Source: an uncultured Odoribacter sp. (GTDB lineage: Bacteria > Bacteroidota > Bacteroidia > Bacteroidales > Marinifilaceae). Taken from it: a stretch of 64,000 bases of DNA. Positions 8,480 through 16,855 of this stretch are shown here, piece after piece. Each line of letters starts with the position of its first letter. Positions within the stretch are counted from its first letter, which is position 1. A program made the translations under genes and the position numbers. The stretch spans positions 288,042 through 352,041 of the forward strand of contig CAJURM010000001.1 in the NCBI GenBank assembly GCA_910589025.1, written 5' to 3'. The notes under the pieces were generated by a model. That model had not been told where the DNA came from. It was given only the letters and a program-made list of their open reading frames with translations, and made no database searches.

Positions 8480-9151
8480 ATGTTAGAAAGATTACAATTC
8501 ATAGATCAGGAACTTTTTTTATTTTTAAATAGCCTGCATTCCGGTTATTGGGATCAGTTTATGTGGATTTTCACGGCAAAACTGCCCTGGATACCCATGT
8601 ATGCCGCTATTTTATACGTGATATGCAAAAATATGCGTCCCTCCGTAAGTTTATTGGCTGTAATCTCTATTGTATTGACAATCGTATACGCTGACCAGAT
8701 ATGCGCTACACTGATTCGTCCATTAGTAGAACGCATGCGCCCCTCTAATCCAAACAATCCCATTTCAGAATGGGTACATATTGTTAACGGAAAACGGGGA
8801 GGAAGATATGGTTTTCCCTCCTGTCACGCCGCCAATTCTTTTGGGCTGGCCTTCTTTGTCATGCTACTGTTCAAAAACAGGCTGCTTACACTCTTCATTC
8901 TGCTTTGGGCTGCACTCAACTCCTATTCCCGCATATACATCGGGGTGCACTATCCCGGAGACCTCATCGCCGGGATGCTGGTAGGACTAAGCGGAGCCGT
9001 GCTTATGTATAAACTTTTTTGTTACGGCCTGCGCCGTTTCATCAATAACGACTTTCATCCCCGATACCCCATGCAATACAGTTACGTAATTATTCTAACC
9101 GGGTGTATTACGGTATTTCTGATAGCCTTACATCCCATTTATCACGCCTGA
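8480..9151 (+). CDS. PAP2-family phosphatase, membrane-bound
   Basis: Integral membrane phosphatase of the PAP2 superfamily, 223 residues with about six membrane helices. Likely substrates are lipid phosphates such as undecaprenyl pyrophosphate or phosphatidylglycerol phosphate. The three catalytic signatures are visible: RPLVERMRPS (motif 1, KxxxxxxRP-like with Arg first), FPSCHAANS (motif 2, normally PSGH; here Cys replaces Gly) and SRIYIGVHYPGD (motif 3, SRxxxxxHxxxD). The N-terminal MLERLQFIDQELFLFLNSLHS is typical for bacterial PAP2 proteins. It is convergent with the CNNM gene, 7 bp apart. The PSCH variant should not abolish activity, but this is inference. Confidence 0.9.
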   Translation: MLERLQFIDQELFLFLNSLHSGYWDQFMWIFTAKLPWIPMYAAILYVICKNMRPSVSLLAVISIVLTIVYADQICATLIRPLVERMRPSNPNNPISEWVHIVNGKRGGRYGFPSCHAANSFGLAFFVMLLFKNRLLTLFILLWAALNSYSRIYIGVHYPGDLIAGMLVGLSGAVLMYKLFCYGLRRFINNDFHPRYPMQYSYVIILTGCITVFLIALHPIYHA

Positions 9152-9158
9152 CATCTCG

Positions 9159-10451
9159 CTATTCTTTCTTGCCGGAACGTCTGACCCACAGTTTATCCAC
9201 CCGGATATCATCCATATCCGTGACTTCAAAGTGCAGCTCCCGATAAGAGAAGCTATCACCTTCCTGAGGTACCCGTCCCAATAAGTACATCGCCATTCCG
9301 CTCAATGTTGTAAAATTCTTATGCCCGATGTCCTCATACAAAAGGATATCCATTTTATCCATAAAATCACCAATGTGCATCTTTCCGTCTACCAGCCAGC
9401 TGCCGTCAGAACGTTCCTCAATTTCCGGGACCTCTTCTTCATCCTCTTCCAATATATCCCCGAATATACTTTCCGTCAGGTCATGCAGGGTCAATATGCC
9501 AATCACATCTCCATACTCATTCACCACCACTCCAAATTTGGTCTTATATTTTTTAAACAATTCCAGCACTCGGGTAGCCTGCAAATTTTCCGGAATAAAC
9601 AAAGGTTCCTGCACTACCGGACGTAAATCGAATTTCCCTCCTTTTCCCAGCAATCCGGCCATATCTTTTACGGAAACCATCCCCAGACATTTATCCAAAG
9701 TCGCTTCACAAAGCAAATATTTACTGTAACGCTCTTCACCGATAACAGCAAGCACCTCTTCCCTGGACATTCCCGTATCAAGATAAACAACCTCCTTCCG
9801 GTGGGTCATCAGTTCTCCGGCTCGCTTATCTCCGAAACGGAATACATCCCTGAGCATTTCCGTTTCACTCCTGTCTATCACTCCCTCCTGGGAACTCCGG
9901 TGCAGAATAAATTTCAATTCCTCTTCTGTTATCGGACGGTCCTCTCCGGTACGTATACCCAACATCTTATTAATCAGACGGGTGGATACACTGAGAAACC
10001 AGACAAAAGGCCAAGTGATTTTCGTCAACACACACATAAACGGCGTAAAGGTAACAGCAAGCTGTTCCGGACGGTTCAAAGCCAGCGACTTAGGTACCAG
10101 TTCCCCAATAATCAAAGAGAGATAGGTAATTCCGCCAACAACCACAATCATTGCCAGTTTGCCCGCATACACTTCCAGCGCAGGAATTTTTTCAAACAAA
10201 GGCTGTACATCGTCGGCTAAGGTCGTCCCTCCATAAGCACCGGAAACAATACCTATCAGGGTAATACCCACCTGTATGGTCGAAAGAATTTTTTCAGGTT
10301 CCTCCAAAAGCCCCAAAACCCGTCCGGCCTTTTTGCTTCCGTTTCGGACCATCGTTTCCAAGCGCGCTTTGCTTGAAGAAACCAAAGCAATCTCATACAT
10401 GGCGAACACACCATTCACCACCAACAAGGCGAGAATAATAAGAATTTCCAT
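9159..10451 (-). CDS. CNNM/CorC-type transporter-associated protein with CBS pair
   Basis: A 430-residue membrane protein with the UPF0053/hemolysin architecture. The N-terminal CNNM transmembrane domain (about residues 1-185, three to four helices) contains the conserved GELVPKSLALNRPE. Next come a linker helix with EELKFILHRSSQEGVI, two CBS domains (about 210-340: MTHRKEVVYLDTG, VVVNEYGDVIGILTLHDL) and a C-terminal CorC_HlyC domain (about 345-425: SWLVDGKMHIGDF). Family members transport or regulate Mg2+/Co2+; gliding-related GldE proteins have the same layout, but this copy lacks context for that. It stands alone, between a convergent PAP2 gene and the GNAT gene upstream on the same strand (30-bp gap). 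Confidence 0.9.
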   Translation of the reverse strand: MEILIILALLVVNGVFAMYEIALVSSSKARLETMVRNGSKKAGRVLGLLEEPEKILSTIQVGITLIGIVSGAYGGTTLADDVQPLFEKIPALEVYAGKLAMIVVVGGITYLSLIIGELVPKSLALNRPEQLAVTFTPFMCVLTKITWPFVWFLSVSTRLINKMLGIRTGEDRPITEEELKFILHRSSQEGVIDRSETEMLRDVFRFGDKRAGELMTHRKEVVYLDTGMSREEVLAVIGEERYSKYLLCEATLDKCLGMVSVKDMAGLLGKGGKFDLRPVVQEPLFIPENLQATRVLELFKKYKTKFGVVVNEYGDVIGILTLHDLTESIFGDILEEDEEEVPEIEERSDGSWLVDGKMHIGDFMDKMDILLYEDIGHKNFTTLSGMAMYLLGRVPQEGDSFSYRELHFEVTDMDDIRVDKLWVRRSGKKE

Positions 10452-10481
10452 AAAACACGAAATTACAGCAACAGCTTTTGA

Positions 10482-11033
10482 CTAATTTCGGGGTTGTACG
10501 TTAAAATAAACGTTCTGTTTTATCGTGTCAATGTATTTTTGTAATTTTTCTTTTTCTATCCCGGCATCATTTCCCATGATCCACAAAGGCAACTCCTCTC
10601 CCGACGGTCTGTATGAAGGCTGCATGTATGTTTTGTCCAGCACTTCATAACCGTTTCTCCGATAATAATTTATTCGCCGCACAGAGAGATCGGTAAGCGG
10701 AGGTTCCACCTCCAGCAAACACACTCCAGATAAATTTTCCCCAATATATGCCAATACCTGCTGGCCAATTTTCCGGTTTCTCATCCGGGCATAAACAGCC
10801 AGATGTTCCACATAATAAAAGTCCCCGAAATCCCAATATACCAATAAGCCAGCCAACTGTCCCCCTTCTTCCACTGCATTCAAATGCATACGAGGGCAAC
10901 TAACAATCATCTCCTTCCATTGACTGATATCCCGCCGTTCCGCTTCCGGAAAAGCCTCTTCATACAATTTTTCCAATTCTGCCACCCGAGAATCTTCAGC
11001 AGAGCAGATTCGGTGTAATTCTATCATTTTCAA
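10482..11033 (-). CDS. GNAT-family N-acetyltransferase
   Basis: The 183-residue protein has the GNAT fold: an N-terminal helix pair (YEEAFPEAERRDISQWK), then strand 4 (DFYYVEHLAVYARMRNRKIGQQVLAYI) with the acetyl-CoA pyrophosphate loop RNRKIGQ. The late strand VCLLEVEPP and RRINYYRRNGYEVLDKTYMQPSY follow. The EVEPP-RRINYYRRNGY arrangement is the usual GNAT C-terminal half. Substrate is unknown. It is the last host gene before the integrated element; its upstream region (11034-11126) was presumably longer before integration. The name is confident at family level only. Confidence 0.85.
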   Translation of the reverse strand: MKMIELHRICSAEDSRVAELEKLYEEAFPEAERRDISQWKEMIVSCPRMHLNAVEEGGQLAGLLVYWDFGDFYYVEHLAVYARMRNRKIGQQVLAYIGENLSGVCLLEVEPPLTDLSVRRINYYRRNGYEVLDKTYMQPSYRPSGEELPLWIMGNDAGIEKEKLQKYIDTIKQNVYFNVQPRN

Positions 11034-11397
11034 AAAGTAAATAAGCTACCAATTCGACAACCTAAAACATATACCTAATTATCAAATTATTACTCACGTA
11101 TATCGTGGTTCTTATGTAATTTTATAACATACAATTTGCATACAAAATCGGAGATTTCGGGAAGATAGTAATGCAGAAATACCACTATAAAATTTTTCGT
11201 TGTGGTAGGTGATTATTTATGTTTTCTTTCGCCTCCGACACCACAAAGGTATAAAAATAATGCTGACGAAAAGAGAAGTTGCGATAATTTCTTTTTTCGC
11301 CAGCATATTTTATGCTGTCAATGCACAAATAAGTTTAGTCCGTTTTGGGTATATAGCCAATGGAATAAACTAAACTTGTACTATTGTCAGAACATTA
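11034..11397. other. Intergenic region spanning the left element boundary
   Basis: It contains the left att repeat (11127-11147) and, inside the element, a 9-bp inverted repeat AAGTTTAGT/ACTAAACTT at 11331-11339 and 11369-11377. A weaker 6-bp pair TACCAC/GTGGTA lies at 11180-11207. No gene is evident. Confidence 0.6.
11127..11147 (+). repeat. Left attachment repeat (attL) of the integrated element
   Basis: ACATACAATTTGCATACAAAA here and ACATACTATTTGCATACAAAA at 24494-24514 are direct repeats with one difference in 21. They lie just outside the pst genes on one side and the integrase gene on the other, as expected of att sites. Confidence 0.7.
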
Positions 11398-12165
11398 TTA
11401 ACCCATCTTACCAGTAAGGTAGGCTTTGGTGCGCTCGTCCAAGGGGTTGGTGAACATCTTGGCGGTGTCATCATACTCAACCAGCTCGCCCAGGTACATA
11501 AACATCGACTTCGAAGATATGCGTTTTGCCTGCCCCATATTGTGCGTCACAATAAGGATTGTAACCTCCTTCTGTAGCTCCAATAGCAACTCCTCGATAT
11601 GCTTTGTCGCAATGGGGTCGAGTGCAGATGTTGGCTCATCCATCAGAAGAACATCGGGCTTCATTGCCAAAGCACGGGCGATACACAGACGCTGCTGCTG
11701 ACCACCCGAGAGGAATGTTCCCTTCTTGTTCAGTACATCCTTGACCTCCTCCCAAAGGGCAACGCTACGCAAGCAACGCTCCACGGTTGCATCTTTCTCT
11801 GCCTTGGAGAGTTTGATGCCGTTCAATGCAAAACCCGACAGAACATTGTCGTAGATGCTCATCGTTGGGAATGGCGCAGGGCGCTGGAAGACCATACCCA
11901 CACGACGACGCACATCGATAGGCTCCATCGCAAGGATATTTTCGCCATTGAGCAGGATTTCGCCATCGACACGGATATTCGGATAGAGGTTGTGCATAAG
12001 ATTTACGGCACGCAGAAGTGTCGATTTACCACAGCCCGAAGGTCCCATAATAGCCGTGATTGTATTTCGCTCAATGGCTGCTGATACATATTTCACAGCC
12101 ATAGTTTGCTTGGTATATGATACGCAAGTCTTCTTAAACTCCAATATAGGTTTTACTGATTCCAT
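11398..12165 (-). CDS. pstB: Phosphate ABC transporter ATP-binding protein
   Basis: ATPase subunit that powers the PstSCAB high-affinity phosphate importer at the inner membrane. The 255-residue length is typical. Walker A GPSGCGKST, signature LSGGQQQRLCIARALA, Walker B VLLMDEPTSALDP and switch His in IVTHNM are all present, plus the PstB-specific RVGMVFQRPAPFPTMSIYDNV. Its start overlaps the pstA end by 13 bp, and it is the last gene of the porin-pstSCAB operon. No phoU follows it; instead the element boundary lies about 250 bp downstream. Confidence 0.97.
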   Translation of the reverse strand: MESVKPILEFKKTCVSYTKQTMAVKYVSAAIERNTITAIMGPSGCGKSTLLRAVNLMHNLYPNIRVDGEILLNGENILAMEPIDVRRRVGMVFQRPAPFPTMSIYDNVLSGFALNGIKLSKAEKDATVERCLRSVALWEEVKDVLNKKGTFLSGGQQQRLCIARALAMKPDVLLMDEPTSALDPIATKHIEELLLELQKEVTILIVTHNMGQAKRISSKSMFMYLGELVEYDDTAKMFTNPLDERTKAYLTGKMG

Positions 12166-13019
12166 TTCTTTGCAAGATATTTAGCGGTAAGGTTTAATGT
12201 AAGTACGAATAACAAGAGGAAGAGCGATGCGCCCCAAATAAGCTCTTGTAGGTTCGGGTCGTTGAAGAACTCCCATATAAGCAGGGGTACTGCCGAGATA
12301 GGCTTGTCGATAGAGAAGCGTATAAGCGAGCAACCAAGCGCAGTGAACATTAGCGGTGCGGTCTCACCAATCACTCGTGAGATAGCGAGCAATACACCCG
12401 TAAAGATACCACCGAAGGCTGCGGGCAACTGCACTTTCATCATCACACGAGCCTTATTGCCACCCAATGCCAATCCTGCCTCTTTAAGCGATGCAGGGAG
12501 GATTTTCAGAGTCTCTTCGGTCGAGCGAATAATAAGCGGAAGCATCATAATACAGAGTGCCACACTACCTGCGATTGCCGAATAACCCTTCATTGGAACA
12601 ACAACCCAAATGTAGGTGATAATACCGATAATCACCGATGGTGTACCCTGCAAAAGGTCAGTCAAATAGCTTACCACCTGTGCAAAACGATTCTTGCTAT
12701 TCTCTGCCAAGAATGCACCGCACAAGATACCCACAGGTACAGCAACAACGACCGCCATACCGAGCATTATCATTGTGCCGACAATACCATTTGCAATACC
12801 GCCAGGGATAGGCTCACCCGCCTCGATTGCCTTCATTGCCTTGTAAGCCGTAGGTGTAGGCTCGGTAAAGAACGACCACGAGAGCTGGTCATAACCTTTA
12901 AGCAGCACCTCGCCCAATATGGCAAGCAGTGGCACGGCTGTAAGAGCGGCAAGAAAACATACGCTCCAAAGCATAAGCTTGTCCTTTGCCAAACGATTTT
13001 TTAGTCTAAATCTATTCAT
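12153..13019 (-). CDS. pstA: Phosphate ABC transporter permease PstA
   Basis: One of two inner-membrane permeases of the phosphate importer; 288 residues with six predicted helices. The binding-protein-dependent permease loop is visible as SLKEAGLALGGNKARVMMKVQLPAAFGGIFTG (EAA-type contact with PstB). TEETLKILPASL and ISRVIGETAPLMFTALG are typical PstA phrases. A short cytoplasmic N-terminus (MNRFRLKNRLAKDK) leads the first helix. It begins 1 bp after the pstC stop, consistent with translational coupling. Confidence 0.95.
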   Translation of the reverse strand: MNRFRLKNRLAKDKLMLWSVCFLAALTAVPLLAILGEVLLKGYDQLSWSFFTEPTPTAYKAMKAIEAGEPIPGGIANGIVGTMIMLGMAVVVAVPVGILCGAFLAENSKNRFAQVVSYLTDLLQGTPSVIIGIITYIWVVVPMKGYSAIAGSVALCIMMLPLIIRSTEETLKILPASLKEAGLALGGNKARVMMKVQLPAAFGGIFTGVLLAISRVIGETAPLMFTALGCSLIRFSIDKPISAVPLLIWEFFNDPNLQELIWGASLFLLLFVLTLNLTAKYLAKKWNQ

Positions 13020-13020
13020 A

Positions 13021-13878
13021 CTACACTATTCTTGCTCGTTTAATCATTATCTTACCCACCATATTGATTGCTGCGGTTATCAGAAAGAGAATCAAACCGA
13101 TAGCAATAAGTGATGATAGTCGCAAATCGTCAGCCTCGCCGAATTGGTTGGCAATGATTGATGCCATAGAGTTTCCCGTTGAGGTAATTGAGTCGGGGAT
13201 GTTGTTCGTGTTGCCGATAAGCATCGTTACGGTCATCGTCTCGCCCAAGGCACGACCAATAGCCAGGATATAGGATGAGAAGATACCCGAACCCGCAACG
13301 GGGAAGACAACCTTGCGGATAACTTCGGCACGGGTTGCTCCAAGGCTATACGCACCCTCTTTTAGGTCGTTTGGCACCATCTTGATAAACTCGGCACTGA
13401 GTGATGCTGCATAAGGGATAATCATAATTGCCAAGACAAGCGATGCGGTCAATACGCCAGAGCCTTGCGGTGAGATATTGAGAGCCATAATGATTGGTCG
13501 CAAGGTGTAGAAGCCCCACAAGCCATAAATGATTGAGGGAATACCCGCCAACAGGTCGGTTACGGTACTCAACACGGCTGCCACCTTTGTTCCCTTGAAA
13601 TACTCGCCTACGAACAATGCAACGGGCAGAGAAAAGGGAATGCAAAAGATAAGAGCCAAAAGGGTTGTCATCAGCGTACCCGTAATAAAGGGCAATGCTC
13701 CGTATTGCTCCGCACCCTCGGTATAGCTCCACTCCGACGAGGTGAGGAACTTGAAGAATCCGAAGTGCTCGAATGCTTCGTATGCGTCAGTGACGAGGGC
13801 GTAAACCACGCCCCCGCACACTATCGGCATTATCAATGCAGCTGCGAACAATAGGATTTTATATAATTTATCGTTCAT
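13021..13878 (-). CDS. pstC: Phosphate ABC transporter permease PstC
   Basis: Second permease of the importer, 285 residues. It contains SSEWSYTEGAEQYGALPFITGTL after the first helix, a hallmark of PstC, then VTDLLAGIPSIIYGLWGF and DLKEGAYSLGATRAEVIRKVVFP (EAA loop). AIGRALGETMTVTMLIGN follows near the C-terminus. It lies 9 bp after pstS and pairs with PstA to form the transmembrane pore. Nothing is truncated. Confidence 0.95.
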   Translation of the reverse strand: MNDKLYKILLFAAALIMPIVCGGVVYALVTDAYEAFEHFGFFKFLTSSEWSYTEGAEQYGALPFITGTLMTTLLALIFCIPFSLPVALFVGEYFKGTKVAAVLSTVTDLLAGIPSIIYGLWGFYTLRPIIMALNISPQGSGVLTASLVLAIMIIPYAASLSAEFIKMVPNDLKEGAYSLGATRAEVIRKVVFPVAGSGIFSSYILAIGRALGETMTVTMLIGNTNNIPDSITSTGNSMASIIANQFGEADDLRLSSLIAIGLILFLITAAINMVGKIMIKRARIV

Positions 13879-13887
13879 AGCTATCTG

Positions 13888-14949
13888 TTATTGCAATATT
13901 GCCACACCGTCATAAGTAACGGTCTTCAAGTTTGTCATACTCAACTCCTTTGCCTTTGCTGGAAGCGGTGCATAATGAACCTCTGATGTGATATGCTGTG
14001 CCTCATCCGAGAGAATATATTTCAAGAGGTCGAGTGTAGCTGCAGCCTGCTCTTTCGAGCGATCAGAGTAATTTTGCTCCTTGTAGATAATCATCCAAGT
14101 GAATGTTGAGATGGGATATGCACCAGCAGCATCGGCATTAGTGATTGAGCAACGAGTATCGGCAGGAATTACGCCCGAGGCTGCTGCCGAGATGGTAGCC
14201 GATGAAGGCAGGACAAACTCGCCTCTTAGGTTTTGTATGCGTGCATAGGGAATCTTCTGTGCAAAGGCATACTCCGAGCCTACATAACCAATAGAGTTCT
14301 TTGTCTGCTTAATCACTCCCGCCACACCGGGATTACCCTTTGCAGCCTGACCTGCGGGGAAGTTCACAGATTTACCCGTGCCATATTTTGAGGCCCACAC
14401 GGGGCTTACCTTTGTAAGGTAGTCGGTAAATACGAATGTTGTACCTGAGCCGTCGGAACGATATACGGGGATGATAACTTCAGAAGGAAGTTTTACGTCG
14501 GGGTTGAGAGCCGCAATTCGCTCGTTGTTCCACATCTTGATATTACCAGCAAAGATGTCGGCGATAACCTCGCCCGACAGCTTAAGCTCCTTAACGCCAT
14601 CAAGGTTGTAGGCCACAACCACAGCACCCATACAAGTAGGGATGTGTACCACGGGAGCCATCTCTGCCATCTCCTTATCCGAAAGGAAGGCATCGCTACC
14701 AGCGAAATCAACAATCTTATCACGCAAGTTGCGAACACCGCCACCAGAGCCGATACCACCGTAGGCTACTTGGTCGCCATTTGCCTGACGAAACTGCTCG
14801 AAAACCACATTGTAGAAAGGGAGTGGGAATGTTGCACCAGCACCCGAAAGTTCCTGTGACTTACGACCTCCATTGTTTGCATTACCGCCACAAGCGACCA
14901 TTGCAAGAGCAATAGTCAATGCCATTACTGACTTAAAAATCTTTTCCAT
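13888..14949 (-). CDS. pstS: Phosphate-binding lipoprotein PstS
   Basis: Substrate-binding component that captures phosphate in the periplasm and delivers it to PstCA. The 353-residue precursor has a lipoprotein signal (ALAMVACGG, Cys at residue 20), so it is membrane-anchored. Diagnostic motifs: SGAGATFPLPFYNVVFEQF, YGGIGSGGGVRNLRDKIVDFAGSDAFL (phosphate contacts), IPVYRSDGSGTTFVFTDYL, and NSIGYVGSEYAFAQ. These match the PstS family throughout. It is the second gene of the operon, 32 bp after the porin gene. Confidence 0.96.
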   Translation of the reverse strand: MEKIFKSVMALTIALAMVACGGNANNGGRKSQELSGAGATFPLPFYNVVFEQFRQANGDQVAYGGIGSGGGVRNLRDKIVDFAGSDAFLSDKEMAEMAPVVHIPTCMGAVVVAYNLDGVKELKLSGEVIADIFAGNIKMWNNERIAALNPDVKLPSEVIIPVYRSDGSGTTFVFTDYLTKVSPVWASKYGTGKSVNFPAGQAAKGNPGVAGVIKQTKNSIGYVGSEYAFAQKIPYARIQNLRGEFVLPSSATISAAASGVIPADTRCSITNADAAGAYPISTFTWMIIYKEQNYSDRSKEQAAATLDLLKYILSDEAQHITSEVHYAPLPAKAKELSMTNLKTVTYDGVAILQ

Positions 14950-14981
14950 AATTATATGATTATTGAATGTTTATATTGTTT

Positions 14982-15962
14982 TTAGAATCCGAAGTAGCAA
15001 TTTACATAGGCATAGTAACCATTCTTAGCACCATCTGCTTTTGGTATACTCATTCTAAAATTAGGGGCTATTTTTACATACTTGCCGAGTTTGAATTGTG
15101 CACCGAGAATTGCCGCTGCCTCATCTTTTGCGATGTTCCAATCATTGTTTGAGTAGAGGTCATCGTAGCGAGCATAGAGGTCTGCAAATTTTGCAACCTT
15201 AACCGAGGCAAAAACCGAATAACCATACTGGTCGGCATCATCCTTATACGATGCATTCCACATTTGATTATATTCCGCACCGACAGAGAATTTATCGTGC
15301 TTATATCCCACAAATGCCGCAAGATTGGCAATATCCTTTTTACCCTCTTCGCCACTCTCGTTCAAGCCACCATATAGGCGAATTTGGAAACCTTTAACGG
15401 GAGTCAGCGTTACACCCAAACCATAATTGAGCCCATCATTCACCTGAATTTTCTTGTAGCCCTCGCCATTAACGATAATCGCATCGGCCGAGAGCCAGTC
15501 TGCAAACTTATAGGCTACCGAGATACCTAAATCGGCACTGCTACCAAACTTGTATTCATCTTGGAATGACTTCATAATGTAGCGGTAACCCCAGAACTTT
15601 TCTTGGAAATTGAATTGTGTGGTTGAGATAAGACCGCCGTTGAGTGTCAAACCTCCTCGCTTCCACGATACCATAGCATTTTTGATGTAGGCGATGCGCT
15701 GATAATCATCTACACTTGATGATTTGCCAATATCCATTACCGCCTTGGCTGAAAGGCCATTGCCGAAGTTGTATTCATAACCGAAATAACTGCGCTCCAA
15801 CTCGAAGCCTCGGTCATCATTCTCTGCTCCAAAACCTGTGTGGAAATTTCCAAACACTTGAACAATCGCTTTGCCCTTGGGCTCCTCCGTTTTAGTATCC
15901 TGCGCCTGTGCAGTGATACCGATGCAGGCTAAAAGACCTGCCAAGATTACTTTTGTTTTCAT
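14982..15962 (-). CDS. Outer-membrane porin, phosphate-selective OprP/OprO-like
   Basis: A 326-residue beta-barrel protein with a cleavable signal (MKTKVILAGLLACIGITAQAQ) and alternating amphipathic strands. The family feel is that of the OprO/OprP porins: GFELERSYFGYEYNFGNGLSAKAVMDIGKSS, WKRGGLTLNGGLISTTQFNFQEKFWGYRY, then a C-terminal aromatic strand ending YVNCYFGF. The final Phe is typical of outer-membrane barrels. It is the first gene ahead of pstSCAB, so it likely supplies phosphate across the outer membrane; selectivity itself is inferred from context. The start is divergent from phoB, with a Pho-box-like site in between. Confidence 0.85.
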   Translation of the reverse strand: MKTKVILAGLLACIGITAQAQDTKTEEPKGKAIVQVFGNFHTGFGAENDDRGFELERSYFGYEYNFGNGLSAKAVMDIGKSSSVDDYQRIAYIKNAMVSWKRGGLTLNGGLISTTQFNFQEKFWGYRYIMKSFQDEYKFGSSADLGISVAYKFADWLSADAIIVNGEGYKKIQVNDGLNYGLGVTLTPVKGFQIRLYGGLNESGEEGKKDIANLAAFVGYKHDKFSVGAEYNQMWNASYKDDADQYGYSVFASVKVAKFADLYARYDDLYSNNDWNIAKDEAAAILGAQFKLGKYVKIAPNFRMSIPKADGAKNGYYAYVNCYFGF

Positions 15963-15989
15963 TTTTTTGTCTTCTTAAATTTGACACTG

Positions 15990-15997
15990 CAAAAGTA
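15990..15997 (-). promoter_or_regulatory. Possible -7 element of the porin-pst operon
   Basis: Read on the minus strand this is TACTTTTG, matching TAnnTTTG, about 28 bp before the porin ATG at 15962. The Pho-box-like repeat lies just upstream, where a -33 element would normally be. Confidence 0.5.
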
Positions 15998-16007
15998 TTG
16001 GCGGAAG

Positions 16008-16026
16008 GTTTCATAAATATTTCAAA
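16008..16026 (+). promoter_or_regulatory. Pho-box-like direct repeat between the porin and phoB
   Basis: GTTTCATAAATATTTCAAA contains TTTCA twice, 11 bp apart, and aligns to the E. coli Pho box pattern CTGTCATAAATCTGTCAC at most positions. PhoB-type regulators bind such 11-bp-spaced repeats. Placement between the divergent porin-pst and phoBR units fits control by the encoded PhoB. Binding is an inference. Confidence 0.45.
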
Positions 16027-16120
16027 AAAGTTAGGCTTTCGTGAAATGCTCGCTCCGAAGCAAAATATTACATTTTTATTAAATCTTGTTTTAGGCGTTC
16101 CGCCATTTGCCAAAACGCTG

Positions 16121-16128
16121 TAATTTTG
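16121..16128 (+). promoter_or_regulatory. Possible -7 element of phoB-phoR
   Basis: TAATTTTG, followed by C, fits TAnnTTTG and ends 25 bp before the phoB ATG at 16154. A clear -33 element is not seen, which is common for activator-dependent promoters. Confidence 0.4.
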
Positions 16129-16153
16129 CATTGCAATCTTATAGTTTAGGTAT

Positions 16154-16855
16154 ATGGCAACAGAGCGTATATTGATAGTAGATGACGAGGAGACCTTGTG
16201 TGAGGTTTTGAAACTAAACCTCGAAAATGAGGGGTATGATGTAGATGTGGCATTTAGTGCAGAACAGGCTCTCGGCTACAATATAAAGGAGTATTCGCTC
16301 ATTCTACTCGATATTATGATGGGCGAGATAAGCGGTATCAAGATGGCAAAGATGTTGAAAAACGATGTTGCCACGGCTGATATCCCAATCATTTTTTGCA
16401 CGGCTCGTGATACCGAGGACGATATGATTATGGGGCTCAACCTCGGTGCCGATGACTATATTATGAAACCATATACCGTGCGTAATGTCATAGCAAGAGT
16501 TAAGAGTGTTCTGCGCCGCACAACCAGCCATAAAAACATAAGTAACGTCCCAGCCGAGAAGCCAAACCGTTTAGTGGTTGATGGCCTTTGCCTTGATTTG
16601 GAGTTTAAGCGTTGCACGGTCGATGGCGAGGAGGTTCGATTGGCACGCAAAGAGTTTGAGTTGCTCGCCTATTTGATAAAGCACCGTGGAAAGATATGCT
16701 CACGAGAGCAAATCCTAAACAGAGTGTGGAGTGATGAGGTGGTCGTTCTTGACCGCACTATCGATGTTAATATCACTCGCCTGCGCTCAAAGATTGGGGC
16801 GTATGGCTCTTACATTGTTACCCGTTCAGGCTTTGGTTATGGTTTCCGAGACTAA
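16154..16855 (+). CDS. phoB: PhoB-like response regulator (OmpR/PhoB family)
   Basis: DNA-binding response regulator of 233 residues. The receiver domain covers about 1-120, with the acidic pair DDEE at its start, phosphoacceptor Asp53 in LILLDIMMG, the T/S position in IFCTARD, and Lys in DDYIMKPYT. The winged-helix output domain covers about 135-233 (LARKEFELLAYLIKHRGKICSREQILNRVW, then RTIDVNITRLRSKI). It overlaps the kinase gene by 17 bp. The phosphate assignment rests on its position divergent from porin-pstSCAB, since the family covers many stimuli. Glu codons are mostly GAG, unlike host genes. Confidence 0.85.
   Translation: MATERILIVDDEETLCEVLKLNLENEGYDVDVAFSAEQALGYNIKEYSLILLDIMMGEISGIKMAKMLKNDVATADIPIIFCTARDTEDDMIMGLNLGADDYIMKPYTVRNVIARVKSVLRRTTSHKNISNVPAEKPNRLVVDGLCLDLEFKRCTVDGEEVRLARKEFELLAYLIKHRGKICSREQILNRVWSDEVVVLDRTIDVNITRLRSKIGAYGSYIVTRSGFGYGFRD

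Noticed and set aside
16731..16838. Longer N-terminus for the PhoR-like kinase
   Set aside because: It would overlap phoB by over 120 bp in another frame; the first membrane helix follows the Met at 16839.
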